The position numbers and the translations under genes are program-made. Below are positions 23,106-34,773 of a stretch of 64,000 bases of DNA, piece by piece. The notes below the pieces were generated by a model. It was not told where the DNA came from, did not search any database, and saw only the letters and a program-made list of their open reading frames with translations. The DNA lies in contig VTFK01000548.1 in the NCBI GenBank assembly GCA_009617715.1, forward strand, positions 62,001-126,000, read 5' to 3'. The first letter of the stretch is position 1; the number at the start of each line of letters is the position of its first letter. Source of the DNA: Plectrocnemia conspersa. Lineage: Eukaryota; Arthropoda; Insecta; Trichoptera; Polycentropodidae.

Positions 23106-25031
23106 ATTGTTATAAAAAGCAGCAAAGAAAACACGACTAATTATCAGAAAAATATTTAGATATTTTTAATAATTTTAAATGCCCAATTAAAATGTTTCGC
23201 ATAAAATAATATTTCAGAAATAGCATAGAAAGGGTTAACTTCTACCTATTATTATTTATTCAAAAAATTATAAAATGCCATTTTTATCATTAGACCCGGA
23301 ATCATTGTTTTCCCAGGGCCCTGTGTGTAATGGAACACGGTTGGTTGTGAAGAGTGGTAATAATTAGACCTGATTAGTTTTTATTTAGCATAATCTCAAT
23401 TCTTGAGTGAATGCTTCTCTCTTAGTCATTTTATGATGCAATGACCAATAAATCTTAAAAGTTGTTAAAATGCAAAACATTAACACTTTAATCATTATAT
23501 AGTATGTATGTGCTTGCTCTGTCAACTTGCATGGAGATTGAACGTGAATGATTCTGCTAAAAGCGCAAATGTTATCGTTTCAACACCAGTGATTCATATG
23601 CAGACGAAACGCAGACGGATTTCGTACCAAACCGGAAAACGAATACGAAACTGAAAACCAGCTATAAATAGTGTTTTTATTTCGGTTGGCAATGACGAAT
23701 GCGGCTTTCGAAACTTCCACGCGAATCCCGGATCCTTCAATAAAGCGAAGATTGAAACGTCAGCCGTGACAAAACAAAAAGTCCACACACTCGGAGATAG
23801 CGTTCGCTACACGTGCTTTCGCGTTGAATGTCAAGTGGCGGACTCGTTCCAGTCGCGGGGTTATCTTAAACAATGTGAAATGCAAAACACGTGTAGACCA
23901 CGAATGATATTCATCGTTATAGGCTCAAGTCTAGAAATAATAAAATTACGCGTCTTAGGCCTCAGGTAAAAATAGTATGGAGACAAACGGCAGGCAGGTA
24001 AACTGGTTGTGGAATCCATACAAACAGCATCCCAGATGCAGCAGGTAAATCGTAGCGGCGACGAGCTACGAAAGAAAAACTACTCTTGACCATTGGGGCA
24101 GACGGTTGAAAAGCAAACTCGGGATCAAGATTTGTTATCTTATTGTTTACTCAAAAGCAGGTAGTCCTAGTGGCGACAGGAAACAAAGTGGAAAAAGATA
24201 TATTATATGTTTAGATTGCAAAAACGAAGAAAAGCTCACATTGTATTTTCAGGTAAATCGTCGACAAAAGGTTTTGTACACAAAAAAAAAATATTTTCCA
24301 TACAAATGTAACAATGCGTTTCATCTTAGAAAATTATTCTGAATTCTTAACGATATGGAAAAATTTATAGTACCGCAAACCTAAGAAAAAAAAAACAATA
24401 TGCTAGGAAAAGTCGCACATTTGGACTTTAAACATGATAAATTGGTATATAATAAAAAATGTATGTATATAATGTTATATATATGATGTCATCGCTTACT
24501 AGTTTTTTTTGCTACAAACGTTTTAGTTATTTTTTTTTTAGATGGAAAGACAAAGCAATGACCTTCTCCTTAATTAACATAATGTTATAAATAGGGGAGA
24601 ACCATTTGTTCGGGGGATAACTTTCGTATCAAACGGTCAGTCAACATACCGATAATATCATCCAAATCGCTACTAGCAAAATTATTTTAAGGCGCGTCTA
24701 TAAAGCTTATCAATAAACATGGAAGCTGGAGTTGCCGAGTGTTTTATTAGAATACCTCAAAACCAACTAGAAATCTTGATGTCTTTGAGCCTAGAAGCTT
24801 AGAAGGATCGCCGAGTTTCATTGAAGATTTTATAAATTTTCACTACTAAAGAATATATTAACGACACGCAAAACTAACAACATCAAATTGGTGGCATCGG
24901 TGAGCTACACCGAGACCAACTAATCTATAACACTAACAAAAAATTAATTAGAAGTGTAAACCATATAGCATATAACATCAGTACAATATAAAAAAAACTA
25001 CTGATACTATTGATTTTATATTATATAAACC
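23106..25031. other. Gene-free stretch
   Basis: AT-rich with a moderately GC-richer patch at about 23580-24100. Frames there are short and unlike known proteins, and I found no exon pair with convincing splice sites. Confidence 0.3.
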
Positions 25032-25126
25032 GAGTTCTTTTTATGACAAAAATCTTGTTGAGCAGTAAATGTATGTGAGCATATATATATGCTCAACAAG
25101 ATTTTATACAAATTGTAAAGGAACTC
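25032..25126. repeat. Long imperfect hairpin with 16 bp perfect core
   Basis: Core arms 25049-25064 and 25090-25105 are perfect reverse complements (aaaatcttgttgagca / tgctcaacaagatttt) around a 25-base spacer. Outer pairing continues to gagttc (25032-25037) and gaactc (25121-25126) with bulges. The fold is similar in size to a microRNA precursor, but a small fold-back element fits equally well. Confidence 0.75.
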
Positions 25127-25430
25127 CGTTTTATTATACATTATTCAAATTCACTCTGTTTCTTAGAGCATTTGCATAGTTTGCTACTAAACTAAGACCA
25201 AGGCACTTCCGTTTGATTCAAATAATTCTAAATGATTTGATTTTTTAAAGAAAAGTTGACGGAAGCTTCAAGGTTATCGTCTGCCTCGCCTCGTCCGATG
25301 TATATTGTCCAAACGATCGCCCATTTGCATAAGCGTCTGGGAGGCGACGTTTTGCGTCGTTTTTCTCATCGTTCATCCACCGCAACTTTTTAGCACACAC
25401 AAAACATAGAGACAGATAGAGCAAAAAGAC
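25127..25430. other. Non-coding stretch
   Basis: The sequence goes from AT-rich to GC-richer towards the candidate promoter region. No supported feature. Confidence 0.25.
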
Positions 25431-25760
25431 AACCGAGCGCGACCTTATAAATAAGTACGTTTCGAACAGCTGCAACCGGTGCTAATACGCTGCAAACTAC
25501 GAGAACAAAGACAGCACGTGCTCTTTCGAATGCACCTTTCTCTAATGATGAAGACAAAGAGGCGCAGGTAGGGCGAGCACGCAAGCTTACCTGGTCTCAT
25601 TCGAAGATCACTTGACCCCCTCGGCCGAAGGAGAATAACAACTGAGGATCAACGTCCTCAAACAGCGAGACAGGGGCTCAAAGTCAAAACGATAAGTCCC
25701 TCTCCTGATAATAGAGTAACGTCGCTAAGAAATTACCAGAGCGCAGCTAAACGTAAGTGT
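25431..25760 (+). promoter_or_regulatory. Candidate promoter and 5' exon region
   Basis: A canonical TATAAATA lies at about 25447 on the plus strand inside a GC-richer island. A cacgtg E-box (about 25516) and two donor-like sites follow: gcgcag/gtaggg near 25566 and ctaaac/gtaagt near 25752. A minus-strand reading also gives a short ATG segment ending accag/gtaagc at about 25590. The mixture suggests a promoter, perhaps of an internal Atg1 isoform or an unrelated transcript, but no coding exon confirms it. Confidence 0.25.
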
Positions 25761-27069
25761 CATTTCGCGACCATTAGCTCCTCGGGGCATTACCGGTCGT
25801 TGTTTTTAATAGCGATCCCACCGAAAAGATGTGCGAATTGAGTGAGTCTTTATATACACATAGCTACATTCGAGGCATAGGTAATGAATCACACCATACA
25901 TTCAAACACGAGAAAAACGCGCTTCCTTCAATTCATACAAGTGGGCCGAGTTCAAAAAACTTGCGCTCGTTCGACGGGTATGTTTTTTATTCTATCTGTA
26001 GCGATACATAAATCAACTATTTTTTAATAAATACTGCTTATGTCATGCTAGTATAATTTTATATTGCGAATCTATATTTCGCAACTAATAATACATTGCT
26101 TTATTTTCCAGATGAATATACATATCGAAATTGACGCTACATATCCGCTTTTATGCAACTTTGTAGAATTTTGGTACACTCAAGAATTATAATTGTTTTA
26201 AAATTAAATGGCTTTACTAATATTTGTAATAGATAAAAATGAAAAAAAATAATGGTATTTCACATTACCATACGTTCGAGGGATATCGGAAAAGATAGGA
26301 TGAGTAGTATCCAAAGAGTGTTGGAATTATTTTTAAAACTTATAATAAAATAGAAACCATTTTACCGAATGGAAGAAACAAAATTTAAAATCAAATCAGA
26401 AGCAGTATACCAAATTTCTTGTGGGTATCTTCAGACAAACCGTAGGATTTCGCAAAGAAAAAAAATTAACGTAAAAACGCGATAAAATGCTTTGTTGAAA
26501 AATCAACTTTAGCAAACCACACTTTCGATGAAAATCACCATATCAATTTTGATACCACTAAAATTTTGATCAAAATTAAAAACCCAATTGTAAAAAAATA
26601 TAGATAAGCAATTATTGAAAATCAAAATTAAACTCATTCGCGTCAGGTTACGCATGGGTGAGTCTTTGAGTTCCCATCTGTGTTCGCGGAATACGCTCCC
26701 GTGCGTCTTATGCCATGTGACACTTCGGCAATAAAAAAACGGGTCAACCGCGATAAATATTTCAACTTTACCCAACAGATGTCATAACGAACCTTTAATA
26801 GATTATTAAAATATGATTTTTTTTTAAATTATTTTAATGTAAATAACAATAAGAGAGAACAAAAAATAATTATAATAATATTTTTAGGATTAGTGCCGCG
26901 CCATTGTATGTATCTACCTGTGACCACGCCGGCCGGTGGACGGACGGCTGTTGTTGGGTATTTGATTAGGTGCATAAAAACTTTGGTTTACATCATATTA
27001 CCGACTTAAAACGAATGGTGCACGACGAACAATTAAAAAATATTGGTCGGGTGGAAAGAGTTAAAAAGA
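25761..27069. other. Gene-free stretch
   Basis: AT-rich, with short frames only. No recognisable protein, RNA or repeat. Confidence 0.3.
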
Positions 27070-27105
27070 AGTCGGAGTCGGGTCGATTTTTTTACGACTC
27101 CGACT
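27070..27105. repeat. Perfect 11 bp inverted repeat (agtcggagtcg)
   Basis: Arms 27070-27080 and 27095-27105 are exact reverse complements around 14 bases. The repeated gactccgactc character suggests a piece of a dispersed repeat, but no second copy is in the window. Confidence 0.7.
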
Positions 27106-27736
27106 CAACAGCCCTGATTTCAACTGTCCTTCCTTATTTTTTTATGGACTCCCATGTTTTTGTCATTACGATTATTATGATTTTAAAGATGCTTTGGCGG
27201 GACATGACCAAAAACGATTAAAAAACACTAACTGAATACTTAGATAAATTAAACGAAAAACATCGCAAGAGAATTAAAACTCATAAAAACGCATTTTTAA
27301 AAATATATAAGAGAAATAATAAAATAAATAGGTAATTTTTATGTGTGGATGTTTTATTATATTTTTTGTTTCTTGTGAAGGGGGTGCTTCGCTCTTTCCT
27401 ACTTTCGACCGTCTGGCTAATGCGATACTTTCGGGCGGAAACAGATTATGTTATTGTAACGGTCTTTATCTAAACAACTGGAGATTTGGCAACAATGTTA
27501 CTGAGAACATTTAATTTGGATACATGCTGGGCACATTCTATCGACCGTTGGTATTTGTACGGGCAGCGCATTTCTTTGTTTAAATCTATTTGAGAGTGGT
27601 CCTAATTTGGTTTGTATAATGTTGCTAAAAAGTATAGCAACTAGTTTAATAATACATTCAGCAAGTGATTGCGCCAACATTTTGTCTTACGCTTTAATTT
27701 TTATGACACGGAATATACGAGCGAGCGGTTAAAGCA
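27106..27736. other. Non-coding stretch
   Basis: No supported feature. A minus-strand frame at 27498-27680 has no recognisable similarity. Confidence 0.25.
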
Positions 27737-28012
27737 GTGGTCGGCAAACTTATTAGCCAAAGAGCCAAATATGTACATTACAACGATTAAAAAATTGAGA
27801 GCCAAATCTATTTATTAATTTAGCAAAACTTTATTATAATTTTCCAAATCAACACAAAGACGTTCGAATTTAGAGCTCCATATTTCCTTGTTTTTTAAAT
27901 CTGGTGCGAATGCCCGTGGATATTTGTGCTAGAGCCGCATGCTTAAGCCAGAGCCGCCTTAAGGGGCCAAAGAGCCGCATGCGGCTCCGGAGCCGCACTC
28001 TGCCGACCTCTG
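27737..28012. mobile_element. hAT MITE rich in GAGCC/GGCTC motifs
   Basis: The ends are cagtggtcggcaaac (27737) and ctctgccgacctctg (ending 28012), which match as inverted repeats over CAG-GGTCGGCA. The inside has ttagccaaagagccaaat near the left end, and ccaaagagccgcatgcggct followed by agccgcac near the right end. The flanks ggttaaag and ggttgatt match at five of eight positions, consistent with a decayed 8 bp duplication. The 276 bp are too short for a transposase, so it is non-autonomous. The CAGTGGTCGGCAAAC...AGAGCC style resembles hAT families known to be shared between distant animals by horizontal transfer. Confidence 0.75.
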
Positions 28013-29403
28013 GGTTGATTTAAACTCTTAATTGTACACGCCTGATGTAGCCATAAACGAATCGACTGATTGTTTGCTTTTGATAAATCACTATAAAAAG
28101 AGACCTTCCAGCTTATAGTAATTTGTCATGAGACACATTTTGAGTGCTTCAAAATAGTCTGTTTAACTATTTTGTGTATATATTTTTTGCAGTCAGCTCA
28201 AAAATGAAAATATTGTTGTTACAACACGTATGTTTGATACTATTTATATACTTGGAAGAATATAGCAAAAAATATGTGAATGTATTGAGAAGAACTATTT
28301 ACAGATTAGTACGATCGCAATAACAGCGAAATGAAGCAAAGGCGAGAAAATGACAATACTGCCTTGAATGAGAGATCGAAGTTCTGCAGATGTATCGCTG
28401 CAAAAAAGTGTGACGATGAAACTGCATTTGGTGCAACGTTCGTTGAATTAGCCTTGAATATTTTTATAAGTTTCTAAAAATCTTTATTTAGGGCAGTACA
28501 AAGAGTACAATTTTGACAATGATAATAGAAAATGAAATAGTTGAACTGAAAACAATCTAGTGGTGGAATAATGATTTTCACGTTTTTAAATAATAAATAC
28601 ATAATTGGCTTGATCACCACATATGTAGTTATGATAAAATTACGTCTTGACCCTTGACCGGATATATATGACACCTGATTAAGTATTTTTGCACGTTTAT
28701 CACTATTGACACAATTATTGAAATATAAACATTCCATATCTTATCAATTTATTTAAATATATAATAATCTTTAAATGAGTAATAATGCGTCTGTTTGTTG
28801 AAATTGCATATTCTCCTTCGTATCGTTGCCATATTTCAGCATCTAAGCCGATACGAATATGAAACGAAACCTGAAGGATCTTCTATTTCCAGATTGTGAT
28901 ACAATATGATACATATTCATGATCGCATCCCACATTTTTATTCGAGCAACGCCATGTATTATTCATCAATGGAAAATATTTGAAGAGTCCCGTGAGAAAA
29001 ACAGATGTTTTGGATTCGCAATAGAAATAAAGGTAAAAAATACGACACTGTCACGAAATATTTATAAGAGCATGCGTAATAGGCTGGCTGACATCACGGA
29101 ATTGCACCTTTTAGCAACGATAACTATTGAACTTAAAGGTGAGTTACAAAAGTGGGCACTGCCAAGAAACGTGTTTTGAAACGATAGGTGTAGGAGTTGA
29201 GCTCGTTGCAATGTCAAATTTAAGATATGTCGGGCGTCCAAGAAAATGTTTTTCTGTCGGAGTGTCTTGTTTATAAACAAACACCTTGATCAAATATGCA
29301 TTTTCACGCCTATTACTTTAGGGAATGAAAAAAACTTGCCCTAACAATGTCAGATAGATTAAGCAGGGTGTAGATTTTGCACATTTTAATGACGAGACTG
29401 TGA
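28013..29403. other. Gene-free AT-rich stretch
   Basis: Short frames only, some on both strands over the same bases (about 28919-29280), with no recognisable domain or splice support. Confidence 0.3.
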
Positions 29404-29745
29404 TTAGAGTTCTCAAGCGAATATTCGAATTATTGGGCCGATTTTCAACTATATGAATACTCGAATAATTAATATAATATTCGCTAATACTATCTCAAAT
29501 ATACCTTGAGTGACTAGTTCCACTCCAAATCCATGGTCCTTTAGCGCTTTATTTTGTTTCGAAATGCAAGATAACAATACGCTTCTACTAAAAAAAAAAA
29601 AAAAAACTTTAACGCATTCGAAAAACATTTGAGTAGAATGTTTATCGGCATGTCTACTATGACCGAAATTCGCAGAAAAAAAATGTTGGAAGGGTCCACT
29701 CTTTATTATCGTATAAAGTCAATATCTCAGCTTTTAAAAAGTTAA
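29404..29745 (-). repeat. Dispersed repeat R1, copy 2 (inverted)
   Basis: The reverse complement of this block follows 235-640. Here agagttctcaagcgaat starts it, followed by a gtgactagttccac block, ccatggtcctttagcgc, attttgtttcgaa, tcgaaaaacatttgag, ttatcggc and cgaaattcgcag. Small deletions separate it from copy 1. Confidence 0.65.
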
Positions 29746-31151
29746 GTATACTATCCTATGATATATATCATATATGATCAAAAAATGTAAATAAAACTGA
29801 TTTGAGTATTAAAAGTCTGCGATTTTCGACTTTTTATTATGACAATGTACATGTTAACGAATGAAACAATCATTTTATTACAATAAAACTTATATGGGCA
29901 AAATAAAAAAACATAAAATTCATATGCACCACTTTTTAGTTTATAAATATACAAGTGAAAATAAATATTAAATAATATATCATTAACATTTTGTGGTCAA
30001 ATTTGGGTATCCTTTTACAGCCCTTATGATCTACATTATTTTTGAGCTCAGAGAGTGACTTCTACCTGATTTTTAGTTAGCGCAAAAACTCTCATGTGTA
30101 GATTATCATCCCATTTAGATACGTAATTTTCGGAACTGATTTATTAACGACAATTTATAAACTCATTTCGATTATTTTTGATAAAGATTGTCGCAAGATC
30201 AAAAAATCTTTACAACAATACATATAGCAAATTATGTATTTAATTATTAGCATAGTCTTTTGATTCCTTTAATATATTTTGAAATAAATATGATTGAACC
30301 TTGAGATTCTCCCTTTATTTTTTGCTCAACACTTTTATTGCCAATTCACTTGACGTGCTAATATTTCTCATTATCTAGTCTATTAAATAAAATATATTGA
30401 AGAAATAAGGTAGTAACTACTCGCAAACAAAGCCATTCTAATATAAAAGTGCAGCTCTTCACTTCAACGTTAGTATCTATTTCATAACTGCTATTATTAA
30501 AATTACAGTATAAAATGTATTTTTGGAACCTAACAAATTAGAAAAAGTGTAGGCAAAAAAAAAATACACATCCCTGTACTCTTAACAAAAGATGGATAAC
30601 ATACGAGACGAATGTTTAAAATTGAATTCAACAATATTTTGCAAAATATTGGTCTAGATTAATACTAAGTAATAAACTAAATTAATTTTTTTGTTGCTTA
30701 TAAAAAATATGACAGCAATGGGAAAATAAATTATATAGTGACCTTGGATCTCTAAAAGTTTTAAGTGCAGCGTTTCATGATTCAAATAAGTCATGGTAGT
30801 AAACAATGGCTTCGTGATTATTTTACATGGATAGTTTTATTTAGCATTTTTTCGTTGCTTTGGAGTGAATTGATGAAACATTTTTATGCGATTGCGAGTT
30901 CGCCGGCCTTGAAATTTGCATCAGTGTTTGTAAACAAATAAAGAAAACGTTTTCGCGATAGTGCGATTAAAAATATTGCGTTTGTGTATTTTTATTTTCA
31001 ATTTCAATTTCATTGATGGCAAATTTCAAAATGGCGTGATGGGATTCAAATATTCGAATATCGATAAACATGGCAACATTTTTTTGATAACGATCGGGTT
31101 ATGGCCGGACCGGACGCGATACAGATAGACAGATGATGCAAGATGTATAAC
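29746..31151. other. Gene-free stretch directly downstream of Atg1 exon 1
   Basis: This begins the inferred first intron of Atg1. I looked on the minus strand for the expected next kinase segments (AIKCI, GKEIKILK) and found neither. AT-rich with poly-A tracts. Confidence 0.35.
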
Positions 31152-31247
31152 CTTTCTCAGCCGGCCCTTGTAGACGACGGCGAAGGCGCCGTGCCCGATC
31201 AGGTCCCGGCTGCTGTACTCGTAGTCGCCCACCGCTTCCACCTCCAT
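31152..31247 (-). CDS. Atg1: Atg1/ULK autophagy-initiating kinase, first coding exon
   Basis: Atg1/ULK is the serine/threonine kinase that starts autophagosome formation, acting with Atg13, FIP200 and Atg101 under TOR and AMPK control. The exon encodes 32 residues ending KGRLRK. It holds the start of the kinase domain: [20 protein letters not shown], with glycine-rich loop G18-H-G20 and V25 (pattern GxGxxxxV). YEYS(S)xD and [12 protein letters not shown] are diagnostic of Atg1/ULK rather than other kinases. The ATG at 31247 lies in an ideal gccaccATGg context, and the exon ends cleanly at aaag/gttata (31151-31150) in phase 0. The catalytic lysine and the rest of the kinase are not visible to the left, so this is a partial gene with a very long intron or an assembly gap. 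Confidence 0.85.
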
Positions 31248-31560
31248 GGTGGCCGGGCGCCGAGCGCCGAACCCCGGATTCGACAGGACTGCGGAAAGAT
31301 AACTCTTCGGGACGCAAAAGTCGCGTCGGGAGACGGGGGCTACATGTTGCGGCTAGGCGCGGGCGTTAAAGCTCCGCATCTCGCCACACGGATGAATTCC
31401 CACGAACACGAACTGCTCCCGCACTAGCTTTGTTACTACTGATCGCTAGTTGCCATACACCGATGCGAACTATGGATCGTTGGTTATAAAGCGGCGGATT
31501 GCGACCATGCACGTTATCGTCGAATTATTTCTTACACACAGAAACGTGTCTAGCGCGCAT
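31248..31560 (-). promoter_or_regulatory. Probable Atg1 5' UTR and promoter
   Basis: This GC-rich island is centred on the Atg1 start codon. A TATA-like ttataa lies at about 31483-31488, readable on either strand and some 240 bases upstream of the ATG. Frames on both strands across the island are shadows of exon 1 and of its composition. Promoter identity is inferred from position. Confidence 0.4.
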
Positions 31561-33058
31561 GCGCAACTATAAACTGGGCTGGCTTTACTCACTAGTTTTT
31601 TTTAAATCTTATTCACTACACTGTCCTAAATAAGGAACTAAAAGTCTTGCCAATAAATAACCTGCATTCAAAAAAAAAAAAGATAAAAACATCATTCATA
31701 CATATACCTATGGATATATTTTTTACTTTTTAAACATACAACACGAACATTTTTAATATAAAAATTTAAAATTGAACTTTGTTAAAAGTTTTTTTGACAA
31801 AATTCAATTTTTTCTCGTTATACTATTCACGCTTGAGCACAAGAATAAAAGCTGTCACTCATATTCATCATGGACTGGACATATTAGTCGAATTTTTAGA
31901 AAAAAATGTTAGAAGATCCAGACGTGGCGTTTGAAACTAGAAGCTACGCAACACAGTTTCTATTAAATATATTGAATTTAAATTTCAAAAAAATCAAATT
32001 TAAAGCGATTGCAAGATCATACTATGAATTTCACAAAAGCAGCAACTGATATTGAATCTCTGGTAAAGGAATTGTTCAAACTTCGCGATGATTTATACGA
32101 AAATTCTGTTAAAATATCAAATATAAAATGCCTAAATTGGAGAATAGAAATGGAAAAAAAATAGGCGACGTAGAAGGATACCAGTGAAAATAAAATGGAA
32201 GGTATTTTTGAACTCCAGCTGACTTGTGTTGAGAACCCTATTTTACTCACGCACATGCGCGTAAAACCTATCTTTGTGTGAGGAATGCAGTCATAAGCAT
32301 CCCATACTACAATTCACAAATAATACATTTAAATAAAATTATGTAAGTGCATTGTAAAATATATAATAATTTATCATATAATAGATTCATTTTTAATAAT
32401 TTAACAACAAACCATATATACTACAACAACATTGTATGGTTTTTATGACTCTACTTGCCGTAACTTGTTGTTATCTTACTGATCAAAATGTTATCCTACT
32501 GGTCATCACCTTTCGGTCTGTCAATGAGTATATATCATCCAAAATTTTCGTTAAAATTTGTGTTACATATCTGATTATACTAGATAAAGCGACAATTCAT
32601 GCTAGTTTATACTTTATTTTTTTTAAGTATTTTAAAATGAGTTTCATAGGCTATTAATCGAATCGTTTTAAATAAATATTCTTTCTAAATATGACGCAGT
32701 ATCAAAATATCAGCATTACCAGTGTTGCCATGAGCGAAATCCTAGTATTGATTACTTGATCTGACGTTTGCGCCGCTGTCACGCAAGCGATCAGCTGTTT
32801 TTGTTTGGGACTCCAAAAAAACATGGCCGTCATTTTTTATTACCTTGCTGATATTTATTAAGTCAATTCTAATAAATATAGACATATCAGCAGTTCTATA
32901 TACTGTCCACAAAATAGTGAAATTATTGATCTTCATAGCAAATGTAACAAAATGGTCGGAGCAAAGCAGCAGTAATTTAAATTTAAAATTATAGTAAAAT
33001 AAAGGTCATCCAGATTCTAATTTAATAAAATTAAAAAAATACACAATCTTCAAAAATG
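31561..33058. other. Intergenic stretch between Atg1 and DENR
   Basis: AT-rich except for a GC-richer patch at about 32715-32830, which contains gtgttgcca and a cagctg box and could be regulatory. Frames are short and unlike known proteins. Confidence 0.3.
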
Positions 33059-33064
33059 TTTATT
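33059..33064 (-). terminator. DENR polyadenylation signal AATAAA
   Basis: The plus strand reads tttatt, so the minus strand carries AATAAA about 175 bases beyond the DENR stop. It is the first canonical hexamer I noticed downstream and is a plausible cleavage signal. Confidence 0.5.
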
Positions 33065-33238
33065 TAATTAGTACATTACACTGAAAACGCTTTAGAACAA
33101 TATTCTCTCAATATGCACAAAAAATATGTATCTCAGTATTACCTTATTGAATTTTACTAATGTAACTTTGCATTGAAATGATAAGAGAGAGGTGTAAAAA
33201 TATACATCAATGATATAAATTACGCGCCTTTAGATGCA

Positions 33239-33968
33239 CTACCTCTTTTGATCTCCGAGATCTTCAATATTATCCTCGTCGATCTAAAAAAAATAAAAAT
33301 AGTATTATTATACCGTGGTTTATTGATAATTTAAATAGGAATAAAATACCTCAGGCCACTTATCAGGAATGATATCGAACAAATCATCTTTAACGTCACC
33401 CTGTATGACGATCTCGTCCTCTCCGGTAACGGACGAGCCGCAAGCGAACTTCGTGCCGAAGAATTTAGCAGCGACTTTAAGATCAATGTCTGTCAACAAT
33501 ACTGATTGGTTAATAATACTTAATCGTAATACTCAAAATATTGATAAAAATGGTGTGTGGATTACCGAAAGTGCTCAATCCTGTGACGACGGTGACACAT
33601 TTCTTCTTACCACGGGGAGCACGCGCTACAGTCACTAGTCTGGGAACGTCTTCCTTCTTTTTAGCCTTTAGCATACCTTTACCGCCGCGTTTCTGCCTCT
33701 TTTTCTCTTCTTCTCCTCCAGCCCCTTCTTCGCCTGTAATAAGTCCACATCGATTACATAGAAAAAGGACATATTTCAGATTCAACTCACTCAATTTGAC
33801 TTTTTCGAATTCGGTCGGTAGATTTCTCTCCAGCCATTGTTTGCATTTTTCGTACTCTGGATAGTACTCGCAGTATTCGATCGGCATGGTGCAGTTGCCG
33901 CAATACAGTACTTTTATCGGATAATTGACCCCTTCTCGGGGTCCCATGGTTAAATTCACCGCTGTCAT
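33239..33968 (-). CDS. DENR: Density-regulated protein (DENR), complete, four exons
   Basis: DENR pairs with MCTS1 to recycle 40S subunits and promote translation re-initiation after upstream ORFs. The coding exons are 33791-33968, 33566-33733, 33350-33489 and 33239-33283, with GT-AG introns of 57, 76 and 66 bp and consistent phases, giving 176 residues (human about 198). Residues 20-45 hold the N-terminal metal-binding region with Cys23, Cys26, Cys33 and Cys42, used for MCTS1 binding. Residues 69-86 are a basic [10 protein letters not shown] linker. Residues 93-160 form the SUI1/eIF1-like domain ([35 protein letters not shown]). The C-terminus is EDLGDQKR. I chose the ATG at 33968; the in-frame codons just upstream lack an ATG. 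Intron 1 reads through in frame, so an unspliced ORF can mislead. The gene looks intact. Confidence 0.96.
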
Positions 33969-34262
33969 CGCGCTAACCTCAAAATTGAGCAACGATGTAA
34001 AATTATTATCAAAAATTATACCTAATGTATTAAGGTCGACGATTAAAGTATACTATTACAGTTAATAAACTACGTTTACATAAAAAATATATTGACAAAA
34101 CAAATATAAACTAATCACTGATCCGACCATATGCCGGCCGCATCAGTGTTGCCAGCCGATAAATTGATTCATACTCGGATTATTTTTTCCCAAAAATGTA
34201 TTGTATTACAATTAATAATATATGTTTGTACCATAGTTTATAATATAAATATTATACATGAT
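33969..34262. promoter_or_regulatory. DENR upstream region, possibly bidirectional
   Basis: The stretch between the DENR start and the divergent candidate exon at 34263 contains a GC-richer atatgccggccgcatcagtg block (about 34129-34148) followed by ttgccagc, set in AT-rich DNA. A similar agtgttgcca motif occurs at other GC-richer patches (32714, 51640). DENR transcription should start here; the exact site is unknown. Confidence 0.35.
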
Positions 34263-34319
34263 ATGGCTACAAAAAAATTTAAATTTTATACATTGATTGT
34301 TGTTGAAAAAAAGCCAAAG
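34263..34319 (+). CDS. Candidate first coding exon of an unidentified divergent gene
   Basis: A plus-strand ATG at 34263 opens 19 codons (MATKKFKFYTLIVVEKKPK) ending at a strong donor, caaag/gtgagt (34320). It lies about 300 bases from the DENR start on the opposite strand, a spacing often seen for divergent housekeeping pairs. I do not recognise the protein and could not identify a second exon with certainty. An acceptor-like ttatttcag at about 35244 leads to a frame that closes quickly in the required phase. It may be chance. Confidence 0.25.
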
Positions 34320-34773
34320 GTGAGTTATAGATTTTTATGAAGGATAATAGAATTATTTTTATTCAAGCAACTTTTATGCTTCATTCAGTAGATAAAGTGA
34401 CTTCCATAAGTCACCAGGTTTATGTAGTGGGATTGGGAGGGGGGTCAGCAGAATTGTGACAGTGTGAATAAAACAGGAGTCTGACTCAATGAAATCTTAT
34501 GAAAAAAAATTGTGAGAAATTTATGTAAGCCGCCTTTATAGAACATTTATTTTCTGCATAATTATCGATTAGTCAGACTTTCTTCGTCTCCTTGCCTAAA
34601 GTAAGTGTATTGTGGGTCGAAAAAAATCATCAATCAGAAAAGCTCTATGTTTCGCTTTGCATCAAGACGGTCCTGAGTATTATTTATTAATTTTAATGGC
34701 AGATTTACGAACAAGTTGGGAAAGCGCTCGCATTGGGTTTCTATCCAGGGGAGGGGGAGGGGCAAAAGATGGC

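Noticed and set aside
25390..25584. Minus-strand frame with a hydrophobic segment resembling a signal peptide
   Set aside because: Overlaps a TATA-containing island, has a weak start context and no similarity.
31099..31427. Alternative frames on both strands over the Atg1 start region
   Set aside because: Shadows of exon 1 in a GC-rich island. Only the minus frame from 31247 encodes the conserved kinase loop.
33734..33790. In-frame read-through of DENR intron 1 ([13 protein letters not shown]) as coding
   Set aside because: Precise GT-AG borders with matching phase, and its removal restores the usual DENR linker.
33541..33864. Plus-strand frame of 107 codons
   Set aside because: Antisense shadow of DENR exons 1 and 2 and their intron, whose splicing and family match are clear on the minus strand.
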